From Agrostemma githago (Eukaryota; Streptophyta; Magnoliopsida; Caryophyllales; Caryophyllaceae): a DNA stretch of 64,000 nt. Under the pieces are notes generated by a model that was not told where the DNA came from, searched no databases, and saw nothing but the letters and a program-made list of their open reading frames with translations. The stretch lies in assembly GCA_958450325.1 (NCBI GenBank), contig OY288243.1, positions 5,308,586 through 5,372,585 on the forward strand, read 5' to 3'. How positions within the stretch are numbered: position 1 is the first letter of the stretch; each line of letters begins with the position of its first letter. Made by a program: the position numbers and the translations under genes. Positions 11,745 to 23,169 of the stretch are shown in pieces.

Positions 11745-14731
11745 AAAAGAATGAAGAATGCACCACCTTGGTTTGACGGAGTTCCACAAGAACCGTCTCT
11801 TTGTATATATCTCTTTCTCTTGTAGTTTGTTTGGTTTTGTGAATTTCTTGATTACTTGGATTGATTGATGAGCGATGCGAGGGAGGGAATTTGATGTGTT
11901 ATTTGAGTTTATTGTGATAGGTGTGAAGTGGAAGTGATTCCTAGGGAGGAATGGTCATTGTTTGAGCTTGGATCGTGTGAAGGGAAGTCGGTTTTTGAAG
12001 CTCGGAACGAGCTTTTGGGAGCTATAGAGGGTTATGAGACTCTTCCCGGCCTAGAAGAGGTCATCCCGTCCGGGATGGAAGGCCCATCCCGACCGGGAAG
12101 GATGTCATCCCGTCCGGGATGAGGTGCACAAAAGATGGGTATACTGACAGGTCATCCCGACCGGGACGAAGCCTTCCCGATCGGGACGAGACGGTCATCC
12201 CGACCGGGACCACCCATCCCGACCGGGATGGACCCCCTGTCCTTCTTTGGCCTTTTCTTCGTCATTTGAGTCCACCCAACCATTGTATACCCCCTCCCAT
12301 CCTCCCTACATGTCCTTACCCTCATTATATGACCCCTACACCTCACATACACATTCACCTCACTTTCTCGTCACTTTAAACCGACTTTCACATCAAAACC
12401 CACCCCATTTTACATTTGTGCCTCAACCATGGAACCGAATCGCGATTGGAGAGGGATAATGACGACAAGGACAAGCTACGTGCCTATATTCACTTATGAG
12501 ACGATGGAGCGAGTGAGTTGCCAACCGTATGGTACGGCAAATATCCTCTCTTTTCCGTTTTTTTAGCTTGTCTTCATTTGTTTATTCCCTTCCCCTTATA
12601 CACTTATGTGTCATGGTGGCCCTCGGGGCCTTGGTAGTTATTGCTCCCGACTCTCGATGACGTGACTACATCGAGAGTCATTTCAAAATCCAAATTTTAC
12701 AAGATTTTCACCCTTTTTGTAGGAATTAGTCAGATTTGGGCGGAATCCGGGCTAGGTGACTTGATTACACCTAGTCCTCCCCTCCCATTTCCTTTTATTT
12801 CTTTCTTTTTATTTCTTCCCCCATCCATATCTTTTCTTGTTTCGGCCCATGGTGACTTGACTACACCCCGGCCGGACGCCTTCTACCCTTTTGTCCACTT
12901 TATTTTTGATTTTTAGCCTTATTTTTGTAGTTTCTTTTATTTTCTTTTGTGCTCCCATGCACTACGGTCGAGCATGAGGACATTGCTCGGCTTAAGTGTG
13001 GGGGAGCGATATTCTATCGTAGTTAATTTTATTTTTTTAGTTTTTCGAATAATCTTTAAAAAAATCTTAAAAATTTGAAAAAAATTCACAAAAATCAAAA
13101 AGATTTTCTTGTTGTGTGTTTTTCTTTTGTGTCATTGTCTCGTATATTTGTTTTGTTGTGTGTGTTTGCCCCCCCCCCCTTTTCCTTATAGGTTGCTTAA
13201 ACCACCGATGGCTTTGGAAAGCTTTCAAGATGTCCGGTAACATTTCTATCCCTTTTTCCTTCTTTGTCTCTTGCGGAATTAGGAGGAGAATGTGATGTGG
13301 TGTGCTCGGGAGGAGCTTTGTAAAGTTCGATGTTGGTTGGGAAGCTAAGGGTGGTGTTTGTGTTATGTATGTGTTCGTTTTATGTTGTTCTTGTTTTGTT
13401 GCTTTTGTTTCTTTTTCTTTCGTTTTCGTTGAGTCTTTGTTTTGTGTTTTGTTGCGTGTCTTGTGTGTAAATGGTTTTCGAAAACCCGGTTTAGAGGCTA
13501 GTGTGTGAGTGCTTACTTTCCCTTCCTAGTAGTGTAAATCAAGTCTTGGACTTTAGTCTAGTAGAATGACCCTAAATCAATGATTTCATTGGTTTCTTAC
13601 CTTGAGTCCACCTAGTTTACTAGGGATTTACTACGGGATTTGCATTTTGACCATTTTGACCACCCACGGTGTGAAAAGGCCTTGGTTGCCGAGTCCCGTC
13701 CCTTAGGTGACCATGTTTAGGATTGTTTGATTAGTCCAAGTTCTCCACTTTTTGTGGGTTTGAAGGGAAGGGCCCGTCCCGACTCACCCATTCCCCTACT
13801 TCCTACACATTTCCACACAATAAAATTGCAAATTGTTGAAGTCATCTTTCTTGTTGCTATAAGAAATGCCAAAAAGCCAAATCAAGCCAAAAAGGGCAAA
13901 GAAAAGAAAAAGAAAGAAAATGAAGGAAAAGATTGAAGAAAAAGAAAAGGCACAAAATCCAAAAAGAAATAGAAAAGAAGAAAAAGAAATGGCATGGCAA
14001 AACAAAGCAAAAATGCAAAAGAAGAAGAAAATGCCAAAAGAAAACCGGCTCACAAAAATAATCCCCACATATCAAAATAAGCCTTTTTCCGATCATTACC
14101 GTGAAGAGCCTACCAAAGGACCGAGTCCCTAGGAAGGATGATAGCGGTAGTGGTCGGTCTTCCCTCACTTTGCAACTATTTTCACTTTTTACTTGGACTA
14201 GTTAGGCGGTTTTGAGCATGGGACGACCTCTTGGCTCTTTGCTAAAGGGGGCGGGGTCTCACTTACCTACAGTGTCGACTAACACCGTGGTTCATCCTTT
14301 TTCCATCCCGTCGATCGTCCCGTGGTACGTTCTTAGAAGGTTAGGAGGAACCGAGGTAAGTTACCAACGTTTTTGTTGCTTTGTCGTCATACTATTAGGG
14401 TTTTGTCCATTTTGGTTTGTATTGCTAGCTTGGGAACGTTGTCACTTGCCTTGAGTCCTAAACCGGTGCTTCTTTCACCGCTTGTTTGAGGGAAGCGGTA
14501 TTTGTTTTCCTTTGGGTGCAACCGATTTTTGTTTGTTTGTTTGTATGTTCGTTTGTCTATGTGTTTTTGTGTCCGGTTGCATCCACGGTTTTGTCGCAAG
14601 ACCCCAATTGCCTTGCGGAGTGCACTTTTCCTCTAAGTGCACTCGCGTGAGTTGAAAGGGCGTAGGGTGCGCTAATACCCACTCGGCTAGTTTAGTAGTT
14701 AGTTTGTGCTTACTCGAGGGCGAGTAAGGGT
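11745..14731 (+). other. Long noncoding 3' region of the gag-only element
   Basis: No conserved protein is seen. In order it holds palindromic repeats (12060-12233), a pyrimidine-rich tract with a weak TATA-like ATTATAT (12324-12330), a PPT-like AAGTGTGGGGGAG near 12995, T-rich sequence, an A/G-rich tract coding only Lys/Glu runs (13860-14060), and a block (14235-14400) resembling the host Athila 3' region at 20818-20975. It probably represents decayed pol/ORF-1 space plus cis-acting RNA signals. Confidence 0.6.
12060..12233. repeat. Second cluster of GC-rich palindromes, 3' of gag
   Basis: Units such as CATCCCGTCCGGGATG and CATCCCGACCGGGA are the same family as in the LTR U3. They lie ~315 bp after the gag stop and ~90 bp before a TATA-like ATTATAT. 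Confidence 0.8.
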
Positions 14732-14746
14732 TAAGTGTGGGGGAGT
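14732..14746 (+). other. Polypurine tract of the gag-only element
   Basis: AAGTGTGGGGGAGT immediately precedes the 3' LTR start TGATAAGTG at 14747. The same motif precedes the host Athila 3' LTR (21330-21341). Confidence 0.8.
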
Positions 14747-16320
14747 TGATAAGTGTAGTTTGTAGTGCCTATTTCGTAGTATTTTGGTCCCATTTCCTTG
14801 TGGAATCGCTCCTTGGGAGCGATTTATGGGCTACTTATGCTTCCTCTAGCTCGTTTCAGGTTCCCGAGACCATTCGTGAAGAGTTGGAGTGATTTCGACT
14901 CAATACATACACTTTTCGGAGCCAACGAAGCGGAGGAACGATCACTCGATGCCTTGGATTCGACCCCGAGACTTTGGGACCCAATCCCGAGCCTCCGAGA
15001 CCCGATCCCGAGTCCCAAGAATCGATGAGAAGTTCATGTGAAGCAAGGAGGAACCAAAAGGATCATATTGGAGGCCTACAAGACTCATCCCCGACGGGTA
15101 TGCACCTCATCCCGTCCGGGATGAAGTGCGCTTTTGAAGGGGTCACTGCCAGGCCGTCCCGGTCGGGATGACAGTCCGTCCCGGTCGGGATGATCCCGTC
15201 CCGGTCGGTACCAAGCACCTGTAGCCGCGCCTCTTATTTTCCTTCTCCTTCATTCTTGTACCCCTATAAATACTTCCCTCTTGTATTGTTTATGTATCTT
15301 ATCATACATTAGACTCTCTTAAGCCTCTCTACAAGTTATAAACCCTAGATTTAGCTCTTCACATTAGTTTTAATTTCTCTTTAATCCTTAGTTAATCCTA
15401 GTTTAATCTAGTTGTAATTAGTTCTTGTATTAAGAAGACACTTGAAGATTTCTCCAAGCTTGACAACCTTGGGATTATTTTGGGGTTTCTTATTTATACA
15501 AGATTGCATCTTTTTCTTTATCTTGTGTTGGTATAACTTTCTTGACTCTTGTTCTTTGTTATTATTTCAAGTTTGAATATTTACTTAGTATTCCTTGTTA
15601 TTGTTCATATTGTTCTTGATAATGGATGTTTGGTTTGTGATGTGGTTTTCTCTTATTGTTGTTAGTTTATCTTTGATTATGAGTGAGTAAATTCCTTGTG
15701 GGTTAGTAGGGGGATTAAGGGTAGAATATGGGTGATTAGGGTTTGATTAGGGGTAAAGGGTGAATCTTTGCTGTTAGTCACATACTTGGTACACCATGTG
15801 TTTGTTGAAATGCTTGTTTGAGTTGTAGTGGCCATGTTTCTCATGCTAGTCTTCCTCTACTCATTGTTTGTCATGTATGTGGTCGTGTTGAGAATAGTCA
15901 TTATACATACAATGTGGACTAGGGTTTAGACGTCATCAAGCGCGAACCTACCTCGACATCGGTTTGAGTTGCGACAGCCCGGACCGAATCTAGCAATTAG
16001 GAGGCACCTACACCCTTGACCATCCAAGTCACCCTACCACACTTATGAACCCGACCTAACCCACTTCTTTCCATATTTGACTTCATCTTATTAGTTAGTC
16101 ATCATTTCTTTAGTTTGCTAGTTAGTTTGATTATTAGCATTGTTTAGCATTGTTTTAGCCTAGTTCATTGTTAGTCCACTTCCTTCTTCTCCTCTCATCA
16201 TAATTCATCAATTAGTAGTTCTTTGTGTTTGTTTGTGTGACCTAGTCTCGTTTTAGGCCAACCTAGTCTAAACCTTGCGACACCGTCTCCGTGGACACGA
16301 CCCGACTTACCCTAACTACC
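14747..16320 (+). repeat. 3' LTR of the gag-only element, 3' end truncated
   Basis: Nearly identical to 6662-8255. It stops at CCTAACTACC, where the 5' LTR continues for another ~58 bp to its end at 8313. Host RT coding starts at once. The trinucleotide ACC is shared by the LTR at the breakpoint and by the expected host sequence, which fits a microhomology deletion that also removed the right target duplication. Confidence 0.85.
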
Positions 16321-18600
16321 TATGCTTATAGAAGGATGCCATTTGGATTGTGTAATGCGCCGGGAACGTTTCAAAGATGTATGGTGGCTATTTTTTCCGA
16401 TTTTATTGAAAAATCCATGGAAGTTTTTATGGATGACTTCAGTGTCCATGGTACATCTTTTGATTCTTGTCTTGAAAATCTTGATCAAGTGTTAGCTCGA
16501 TGTGAAGAGTATAGACTTGTTTTAAATTGGGAAAAATGTCATTTTATGGTTGAACAAGGTGTTGTCTTAGGTCATATTGTTTCTAATAGAGGAGTCGAAG
16601 TTGATAAGGCGAAAGTCTCCGTGATTGAGAACTTGCCACCACCTACAAATGTTAAAGGGGTGAGGAGTTTTCTAGGTCACGCCGGTTTTTATAGACGATT
16701 TATTAAAGACTTTTCCAAAATTGCCAAGCCTTTAACTTCTTTGCTTATGAAAGATGCACCTTTTGTTTTTGATGACTCGTGTCTTGAGGCCTTTTGCAGA
16801 ATAAAGACCGCTCTCACTACAACTTCAATTATCAAAGCTCCCGATTGGAATCTTTCATTTGAGTTCATATGCGATGCATCCGATCTTGCCGTTGGTGCCG
16901 TTCTAGGACAACGGGTAGATAAGAAGCTACATGTGATATACTATGCAAACAAAACCCTAGATGAAGCCCAATCGAGGTATACAACAACCGAGAAAGAGAT
17001 GCTTGCCGTTGTCTATGTCATGGACAAATTCCAAAATTATGTTACCGGTTCCAAAGTTATTATTCATACCGATCATGCGGCGATTCTATACATCATGTCC
17101 AAAAAGGAGACTAAGTCCCGACTCTTTCGGTGGGTCCTCCTTCTACAAGAATTTGATATTGAGATTAAAGACAAAGCCGGATCGGAGAACTTGGTAGCGG
17201 ATCATCTTAGTAGACTAACGGTTAGTAATGGAAGCAATGAAGAAGATGGTATACCCATCAATGAAGCTATGAGAGATGAGGCCTTGATGTCCATTGATAC
17301 TATTACACCTTGGTATGCCGATATCGTCAATTTCTTAGTGTCTCAATTTATTCCGGGCGATTATTCCAAGCAAGGGAGGAAGAAACTACGTTATGAAGCC
17401 CAACGCTATTATTGGGACGAGCCTTATTTATTCCGCCGTTGTATAGATGGAATTACCGACGATGTGTTACGGCCGATGAAGGATAATATTGTGAAGCACC
17501 TCCACTCGACATCTTATGGTGGACACTTGGCCAACCAAAAGACAATTGCCAAGGTTCTCCAAAGCGGGTTTTGGTGGCCTTCCATATTTAAGGATATTCG
17601 AACTTTCATTCTCACATGCGATGCTTGTCAAAGAAGTGGGAATATTACAAGAAGAAATGAGATGCCCCTTCAACCCATCTTAGAAATTGAATTGTTCGAT
17701 GTTTGGGGCATTGATTTCATGGGTCCGTTCACATCCTCTTTTGGTAACAAATACATTCTAGTAGCGGTTGATTACGTCTCAAAATGGATCGAGGTTGTAG
17801 CTTCCCCCACCAATGACTCCAAGGTTGTAATCAAACTTTTCAAGAATGTAATTTTCCCAAGATTCGGTATGCCTAGAGCCATAATTAGTGATGGAGGTTC
17901 TCATTTTAGGAAAGATACCTTTGAACACCTTCTTAGGAAGTATGGTATCACTCACAAGATGTCCCTAGCCTACCACCCTCAATCAAATGGGCAAGACGAG
18001 ATCTCCAACCGTCAAATTAAGGGAATTTTAGAGAAAGTTGTAAATACACACCGAAAGGATTGGTCATTGAAGTTGAATGACGCCCTTTGGGCATTAAGAA
18101 CGGCTTACAAAACGCCGATTGGAACCACTCCTTATTGTCTTGTGTATGGTAAAGCTTGGTATTTACCGTTGGAATTAGAACACAAACCCGAATGGGCAAT
18201 CAAAGAGCTAAACTTCGATGAGAGTGTTGTAGGAGATAACCGCCTTCTCCAACTACAAGAATTGGAAGAATTAAGACTTGAAGCCTACGAAAATTCGAAG
18301 GTTTACAAGGAACGAACTCGCCAATGGCACGATTTACTTCGTAAGGACTTCTCCGTTGGTGATAAGGTATTACTCTTCAACTCTCGCTTCAAGCTTTTCC
18401 CCGGTAAGTTGAAATCAAAATGGTCGGGTCCATTCGAAGTGACCAAGGTGCAACCATATGGATCAATAGAGATATCTAGCCCGGAAACCGGAAAATTTAT
18501 GGTCAATGGGCAACGTTTGAAGATTTATCACCCCGCTCACGTTCGTGAGACCTTTGCTACCGTGAAGTTTGGTGAGCTCCCACTGGGGAGCGTTGTTTAA
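16321..18600 (+). pseudogene. Athila-type pol, RT (rest)-RNase H-integrase
   Basis: An open frame runs to 18600, but its apparent start at 16291 lies in the LTR; genuine pol resumes at 16321 with YAYRRMPFGLCNAP. The RT active site is present as VFMDDF (~residue 46 of the frame). The RNase H part has CDASDLAVGAVLGQ (~193) and TDHAAILYIM. The integrase has an HHCC zinc finger (HLHSTSYGGH, then CDACQRSG), catalytic Asp in GIDFMGPF (~472) and in IISDGGSHF (~530), Glu in NGQDEISNRQ (~568), and a GPF/Y-type motif (WSGPFEV) near the end. This half is free of stops, but the gene is split from its 5' half by 9.7 kb of nested element and cannot be made as one protein. Confidence 0.9.
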
Positions 18601-19485
18601 CCCTCTGTCGAAATTGAAGTAAGTTTGGTGGTATCCTCAACAACCACCTTGTATATATATATATCATATTTCTTTGTGTTTATTAGTTTTGTTAGCTTGA
18701 GAAGAATGGTTGAACTTGGATTTCGCCATGGAGCATCTATTTGGGTGAAGATCAAGCTTTTGGAGAAAGTTATGAAGCCTAATTGAAGACCACAAGCATG
18801 TTTGTGGGAGATATTGATTATGTAATGTGAGTCGAGTCAATATTTGAATCTTTAGGTGATTATTGAAGAGCCATGAAATGGCAAGGCGGAAAAACGAAGA
18901 AAACAAGACTGTCGGGCGAAACTTCGCCCGGTGAGACTTGACCGGGCAAAATTTTGCCCTACGGAAATGTTGCCAGATTTGCCGGAATTAACGAAGACAC
19001 CACCGGGCGAAATTTCGCCCGGTGAGATTTTGACCGGGTGAAATTTCACCCGGTGGAAAAAAGTGACAAAAATGATTTTCACGACGAAAAGTCCGTCGGG
19101 TGAAATTTCACCCGATGGTGCTTGACCGGGTGAAATTTCACCCGGCGGCATGAGCTTGAATGGATCACCTATACCTTATTTCTTCACTACAATTTCAATT
19201 CCCTCCTTCACATTTACCACACATAACTTTCTCCCCAATATGTTTACACCAAAATTTTACCACCCACTTTAAAACTTTCACTTTCCCTCCTCAACCACCT
19301 TTATATATATCACCTTTACCTCACAATTTACTCCACATTTTCACCTTTCATAAAAACATCAAACCACCTTCCATACCCCAACCACATTCAAACCTCCATT
19401 CATAATTCCATTCCAACTTGGTGATTTATTTTGGGGTTTTGAAGAAGGAAAAGAAGTTTTGGGATCATTCTTGCAAATTATTATC
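18601..19485 (+). promoter_or_regulatory. Region between Athila pol and ORF-1: palindromes plus TATA-like site
   Basis: At 18911-19150 there are several copies of ACCGGGYGAAATTTCRCCCGG-type palindromes. They are followed by a pyrimidine-rich tract and TTATATATAT at 19311-19320, then the ORF-1 start at 19486. The same palindrome family occurs in the LTR U3 (21649-21885), where a TATATATAT also follows. This looks like an internal promoter for the downstream ORF, but that is inference. Confidence 0.5.
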
Positions 19486-20550
19486 ATGGAGACAAGAGCC
19501 CAACGAGCCGCGCGAAAACAAGGTATGGCTTCGACCTCTAATACTTCTAAACGTTCTACTTCTTGTAAGTCTTCGAAGCCCAAACATTAACCTTGTCCTA
19601 ATACACCCTTAGCTCAAACCTTCTCTAAAAAGACCTTTCGAAGCACAAGGTGGCCTTGTCCGTTCACAATGGAAATTCTAGGAATAGAGGACGATATTAG
19701 AGAGTTATCGTCAAGGACCGGAACTAGCGGACTTCTTAGTTTCATGGCTTGCACGTATAAAGACCTTGCATGTGAGTTCTTAGGTACCTTTACTATCGAT
19801 AACCCGACCACACCAAGAGAGCTTAGATTTTGTTTATTCGGTAAACCCCATTGTTTGACTATTTCCGAATTTGGCTTAGCTTTAGGCTTACCCTCATCGG
19901 GTACCGGACTTAGTGAACCTTTGAGTGATGTACAAGCTAGTGCGTCTAGAAGAGACCTTTGGAGGTGCATAGCACGTGGTCAACGAGATTTCGAACCTAA
20001 TTCAAACTTTACCTCCGAAATTCGTAACCCCGCTATTCATTACATCGCGGAGATACTATCCCATTGCTTGATACTGTCTACCGATAATATTTTTAATCTT
20101 AATGTGTGCGTCTTACAATTGATTTCTGACTCCTTACTTGGTAACCCTAACCCCCTAGACCTTCCACTTATCGTAGCGTTGCATTTTCACAAAATTATTG
20201 TTGCAAAACGCCCCTTCGTAGACTGTGGAGGCCTTGTGACCTTAATCGCGAAAAACTTTGGTTATGCGACCGACCACCTTATCCCACTAGATAATCGAGT
20301 CTGGCTTGACGAGGCCTATCTTCCAGCTTGGATTTTTAATGTACCTGATCATCGCCTCGTCTCAATTTGCCATGACCGTGCTTTAATAGTCCCCAACATA
20401 CACCGAACCAATATTTATAATTGTCACAATTGGGACCTACCCTTAGGTCCCGGTGAATTCCGACTAAACCAATCGGGGGAATGGAAATTTGGGAGTATGC
20501 GAGCTATAGGTTACCCGAGGGTCGTACATTATTCGACCTTTCTGAGCTAG
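19486..20550 (+). pseudogene. ATHILA ORF-1 family protein in the env position, one in-frame stop
   Basis: METRAQRAARKQG begins at 19486, with a TAA at 19588-19590 in the same frame. From 19669 the frame is open to 20550 (293 codons plus stop). The open part matches the plant ATHILA ORF-1 family in its general pattern (SRTGTSGLLSFMACTYKDLA; LRFCLFGKPHCLTISEFGLALGLP; conserved Trp and Cys), a gene found only in Athila-like elements, between integrase and the 3' LTR. Its function is unknown; the position is that of an envelope-like gene. The TAA may be a C-to-T decay product of CAA. Translation from 19669 could still give most of the protein. Confidence 0.8.
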
Positions 20551-21341
20551 AACCCACCGAGGGCGTACAACCCTTACCCGGGTCTCCGACAGTTTCTTTC
20601 GTGTCGAATGATTACCCAAATTAAACTATCCCAGAGTCGGTCGGTGATGTGTATGTTTTGTGTGTGCGTGGATTAGGTCGGTGAGTCTTTAATCAGTCTT
20701 TGAATTGAATTCGTTCCTTGTTCCTTGCTTCATCATTTTATGATCATTGTGATTGTTTCTACACTCCACCTTTTTGTTTGAGCTAATTTAGGAAATTCGA
20801 GTTTGGAACGATCCTATTGGCTTAGCCAAAGAGAGCGGGACTGCACCTACCTACAGTGTCGAACGAATCCATGGTTCACTTTTTCTACTCCGTTATACGC
20901 CCCGTCGTACCCCTTTAGAAGACTAGGAGGACCTAGGCTAAGTTATCAACATTTATATTGCTTAATTGTCATAGTATTAGGCTTTGGTCCTTGTTTACGT
21001 GGGTCATTTATCTTGGAAGTTTATTGTTGTTTTAGGTAAGTAAACGGTGTCTTCCCCGCCGTCTCGATGAGGGATTCGGTGTTTTATTTTTGTTTTGGAT
21101 GCGTCTATTCTTTCGTGTTATGTGTTTTTGTGTGTTTAGTCGCATCTACCATTTTGAGCAAGCCCCAACTTGCCTTGCATGGGAGTACTCTACCTCATGA
21201 GTATTCCGATGTGAGTTGAAGGGACGGAGCGGGCCCGTTAATTGCCCCGTATCGGCTTAGCATAGTCTAGCTAGTAGTAGTAGTTGTAATTTCTTTTTGG
21301 GTCTTTGCTCGAGGACGAGCAACGGTTTAGTGTGGGGGATT
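20551..21341 (+). other. Athila 3' noncoding region with conserved block, hairpin and PPT
   Basis: No protein is seen. The block 20818-20975 (with CTACCTACAGTGTCGA) resembles 14235-14400 of the nested gag-only element. A GCTCGAGGACGAGC hairpin at 21308-21321 and a polypurine tract TTTAGTGTGGGGGAT (21326-21340) directly precede the LTR. Confidence 0.65.
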
Positions 21342-23060
21342 TGTTGTGTGCTAAATTTAGACCGTTTTTCCCCTCATTTAGACCTTTTTTTCCCTCGTTT
21401 TGCGAGTCTAGAGTGCGAATATCGCCATATTTTGAGTACTTCTCGCATTAGCGTCCCTCTTGTGCGTTTTACGTGTTTTTGGTAGTTTTTCTATCAATTT
21501 TGATAGGATTTGGCACCGAATTCACGATCGAGCATCCACGAGCACAAGTGAAGGGAACACCGTTCAAAAGAGCAAAGCACACAACTTAAAGTTTAAAGCC
21601 ATCCAATCAATCGACGAAGAATGAGACAAGGAAAGAGGCCAGAAGAATGACCGGGTGAAATTTCACCCGATGAAATACCATCGGGCGAAATTTCACCCGA
21701 CGGTAAAGTGCCTCCCCGAAGAACTTTCCGAGCTTCCTCACCGGGCGAACTTTCGCCCACCTGGTGAAATTTTGCCCGATGGTGAATAGTGCCAGAAATC
21801 GCAAATAGTGAAGAAAATCTCACTGAGCGAAAATTTCACCCGGTGGGATTAGTCCACCAAGCCGCAGGGCGAAACTTTGCCCTATGAAGATGCAAATGAT
21901 GATTGTCTCACTATATATATGTTACCCTAATTTGTTGCCTAAGATACCATGCATTATTCCATCATTAGAGTAGAGGCCTCCATTAGACCGGACCCTCTTT
22001 AGAGTAATCTAGTAGTATTCTAGTAGTAATTCTCTATAATTCTAGTAGTTTACATAGTAATTAGTAGTAAATTTACTTAGTTTCCATCAACAATTCTCTA
22101 GATTTCAAGTTTGTAGAAGATTATTTCAAGTTTTATTTGAAGATTTGTGGGTTTATTGAAGAATTAGTGACAAGTTCTTCATCTTCTCCATCAAAGATTC
22201 AATCTTTATTTATGCAATCTTCATATTTCTTCTAGATCTTCATAGTTGGTACATTTCTTTCCATTCTCTAATCTCTAGTTTAGATTTATTTTAGTGTTCC
22301 CTCATTGTCTTGTTTAGATCATCTTAGTGTTGTTAGTTTGTCTAGATGTTATTCATGTTGTTCTAGATTAATCTCTAGTTCAATTTGGTAGTTCCATAGT
22401 TTAGTGGGTAATTGTTAGATCGTCGTTTTCTCATTATTTTGTAGTTATTTTCCTTAGATCTAGTTAATATGTATGCTTTAGTTAGTTTCTCCTTAGTTAA
22501 TGTTTTGTTGCTTTCCATTATGATTAGTGAGTAGATTTCTTTTTGGAGGGTTTAGGGATGAGGACTTGGATTATTTGAATTTAGGGGTGTTGGTGGATTG
22601 CTTGCTTGTTGGTTTATCAAGTTTGTGGTTGTTGTGTCTTTGTTGTTTTAGTCCGGCCAACTAGACCGACCTTGACTTATTTCTATCAATATGAGGAAAC
22701 TCGGGGTAGAAATTACCACAACTAGAGACTTACCTTTCTTCGCCGCGAAAGCGGGTTTTTAGGTGGGTTGGGTGAAGAAACCGAAAGGTGGCTTTCTCCC
22801 TTTATCAATGTTGCGAGAAAAACTCGATCCCGACCTTCTTAGACCCCATTTTCCGAATCTCGACTTTCCCCTAACGCCTTTCCCTAGATTGATCATCTCT
22901 AGCTATCTTTATCGTTATTTCTCTAGTATAGACTCGACCCTTAGAACCCTCCCCCCCCCCCTCTAGACATCAAACGCATCGCTTTTAACTCGTCAAAACA
23001 CTCTGTTCCGTTCCCTGTGGACCGACCTCGACTTACCACGATTACTCTAGTAGTTTTTGT
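21342..23060 (+). repeat. 3' LTR of the host Athila-type element (right end approximate)
   Basis: It starts TGTTGTGTGC after the polypurine tract. U3 contains palindromes ACCGGGTGAAATTTCACCCG and variants (21649-21885), then TATATATAT at 21912-21920. Further on, the CTGTGGACCGACCTCGACTTACC region near 23015 resembles the end of the gag-only element's LTR. The right boundary could not be fixed: helicase coding begins by about 23170 and no target duplication can be tested because the 5' LTR is outside the window. Confidence 0.75.
21649..21885. repeat. Palindromic repeats in Athila LTR U3
   Basis: Multiple inverted repeats of the form CCGGGTGAAATTTCACCCG, spaced by unrelated sequence, end about 27 bp before the LTR TATA-like site. 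The same family is found at 18911-19150. Confidence 0.85.
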
Positions 23061-23169
23061 GTTATTCCGTGTCTATAAATATTGTTTGACCTCCCGTCCT
23101 TCGCTAAACGACCGATCCGATTGGGGTGTACGTCATGAATCCTTCCATTTTTTGTTCACTATATTTATA

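Larger units (their letters stand above)
6662..16320 (+). mobile_element. Non-autonomous gag-only LTR retrotransposon nested in Athila RT
   Basis: Two long direct repeats (6662-8313 and 14747-16320) bound a region with a tRNA-type primer site (8317-8334), one long gag-protease ORF (8550-11744) and a polypurine tract (14732-14746). No RT, RNase H or integrase is found between 11745 and 14746, so the element cannot copy itself without a helper. A hand count of the LTR pair gives about 24 substitutions in ~1.57 kb (about 1.5 percent), so insertion is fairly recent. It interrupts the host RT between the blocks CPYGT and YAYRRMPFGLC. The right junction is trimmed: the last ~58 bp of the 3' LTR and the target duplication are missing. 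Confidence 0.88.

Noticed and set aside
13796..14168. Overlapping ORFs rich in Lys/Glu (plus) and Phe/Leu (minus)
   Set aside because: Both read an A/G-rich tract in the 3' noncoding part of the gag-only element; no conserved motif.
16291..18600. Pol ORF as an intact independent gene starting at 16291
   Set aside because: The first codons come from the nested LTR; true RT coding is cut at 6661 and resumes at 16321.
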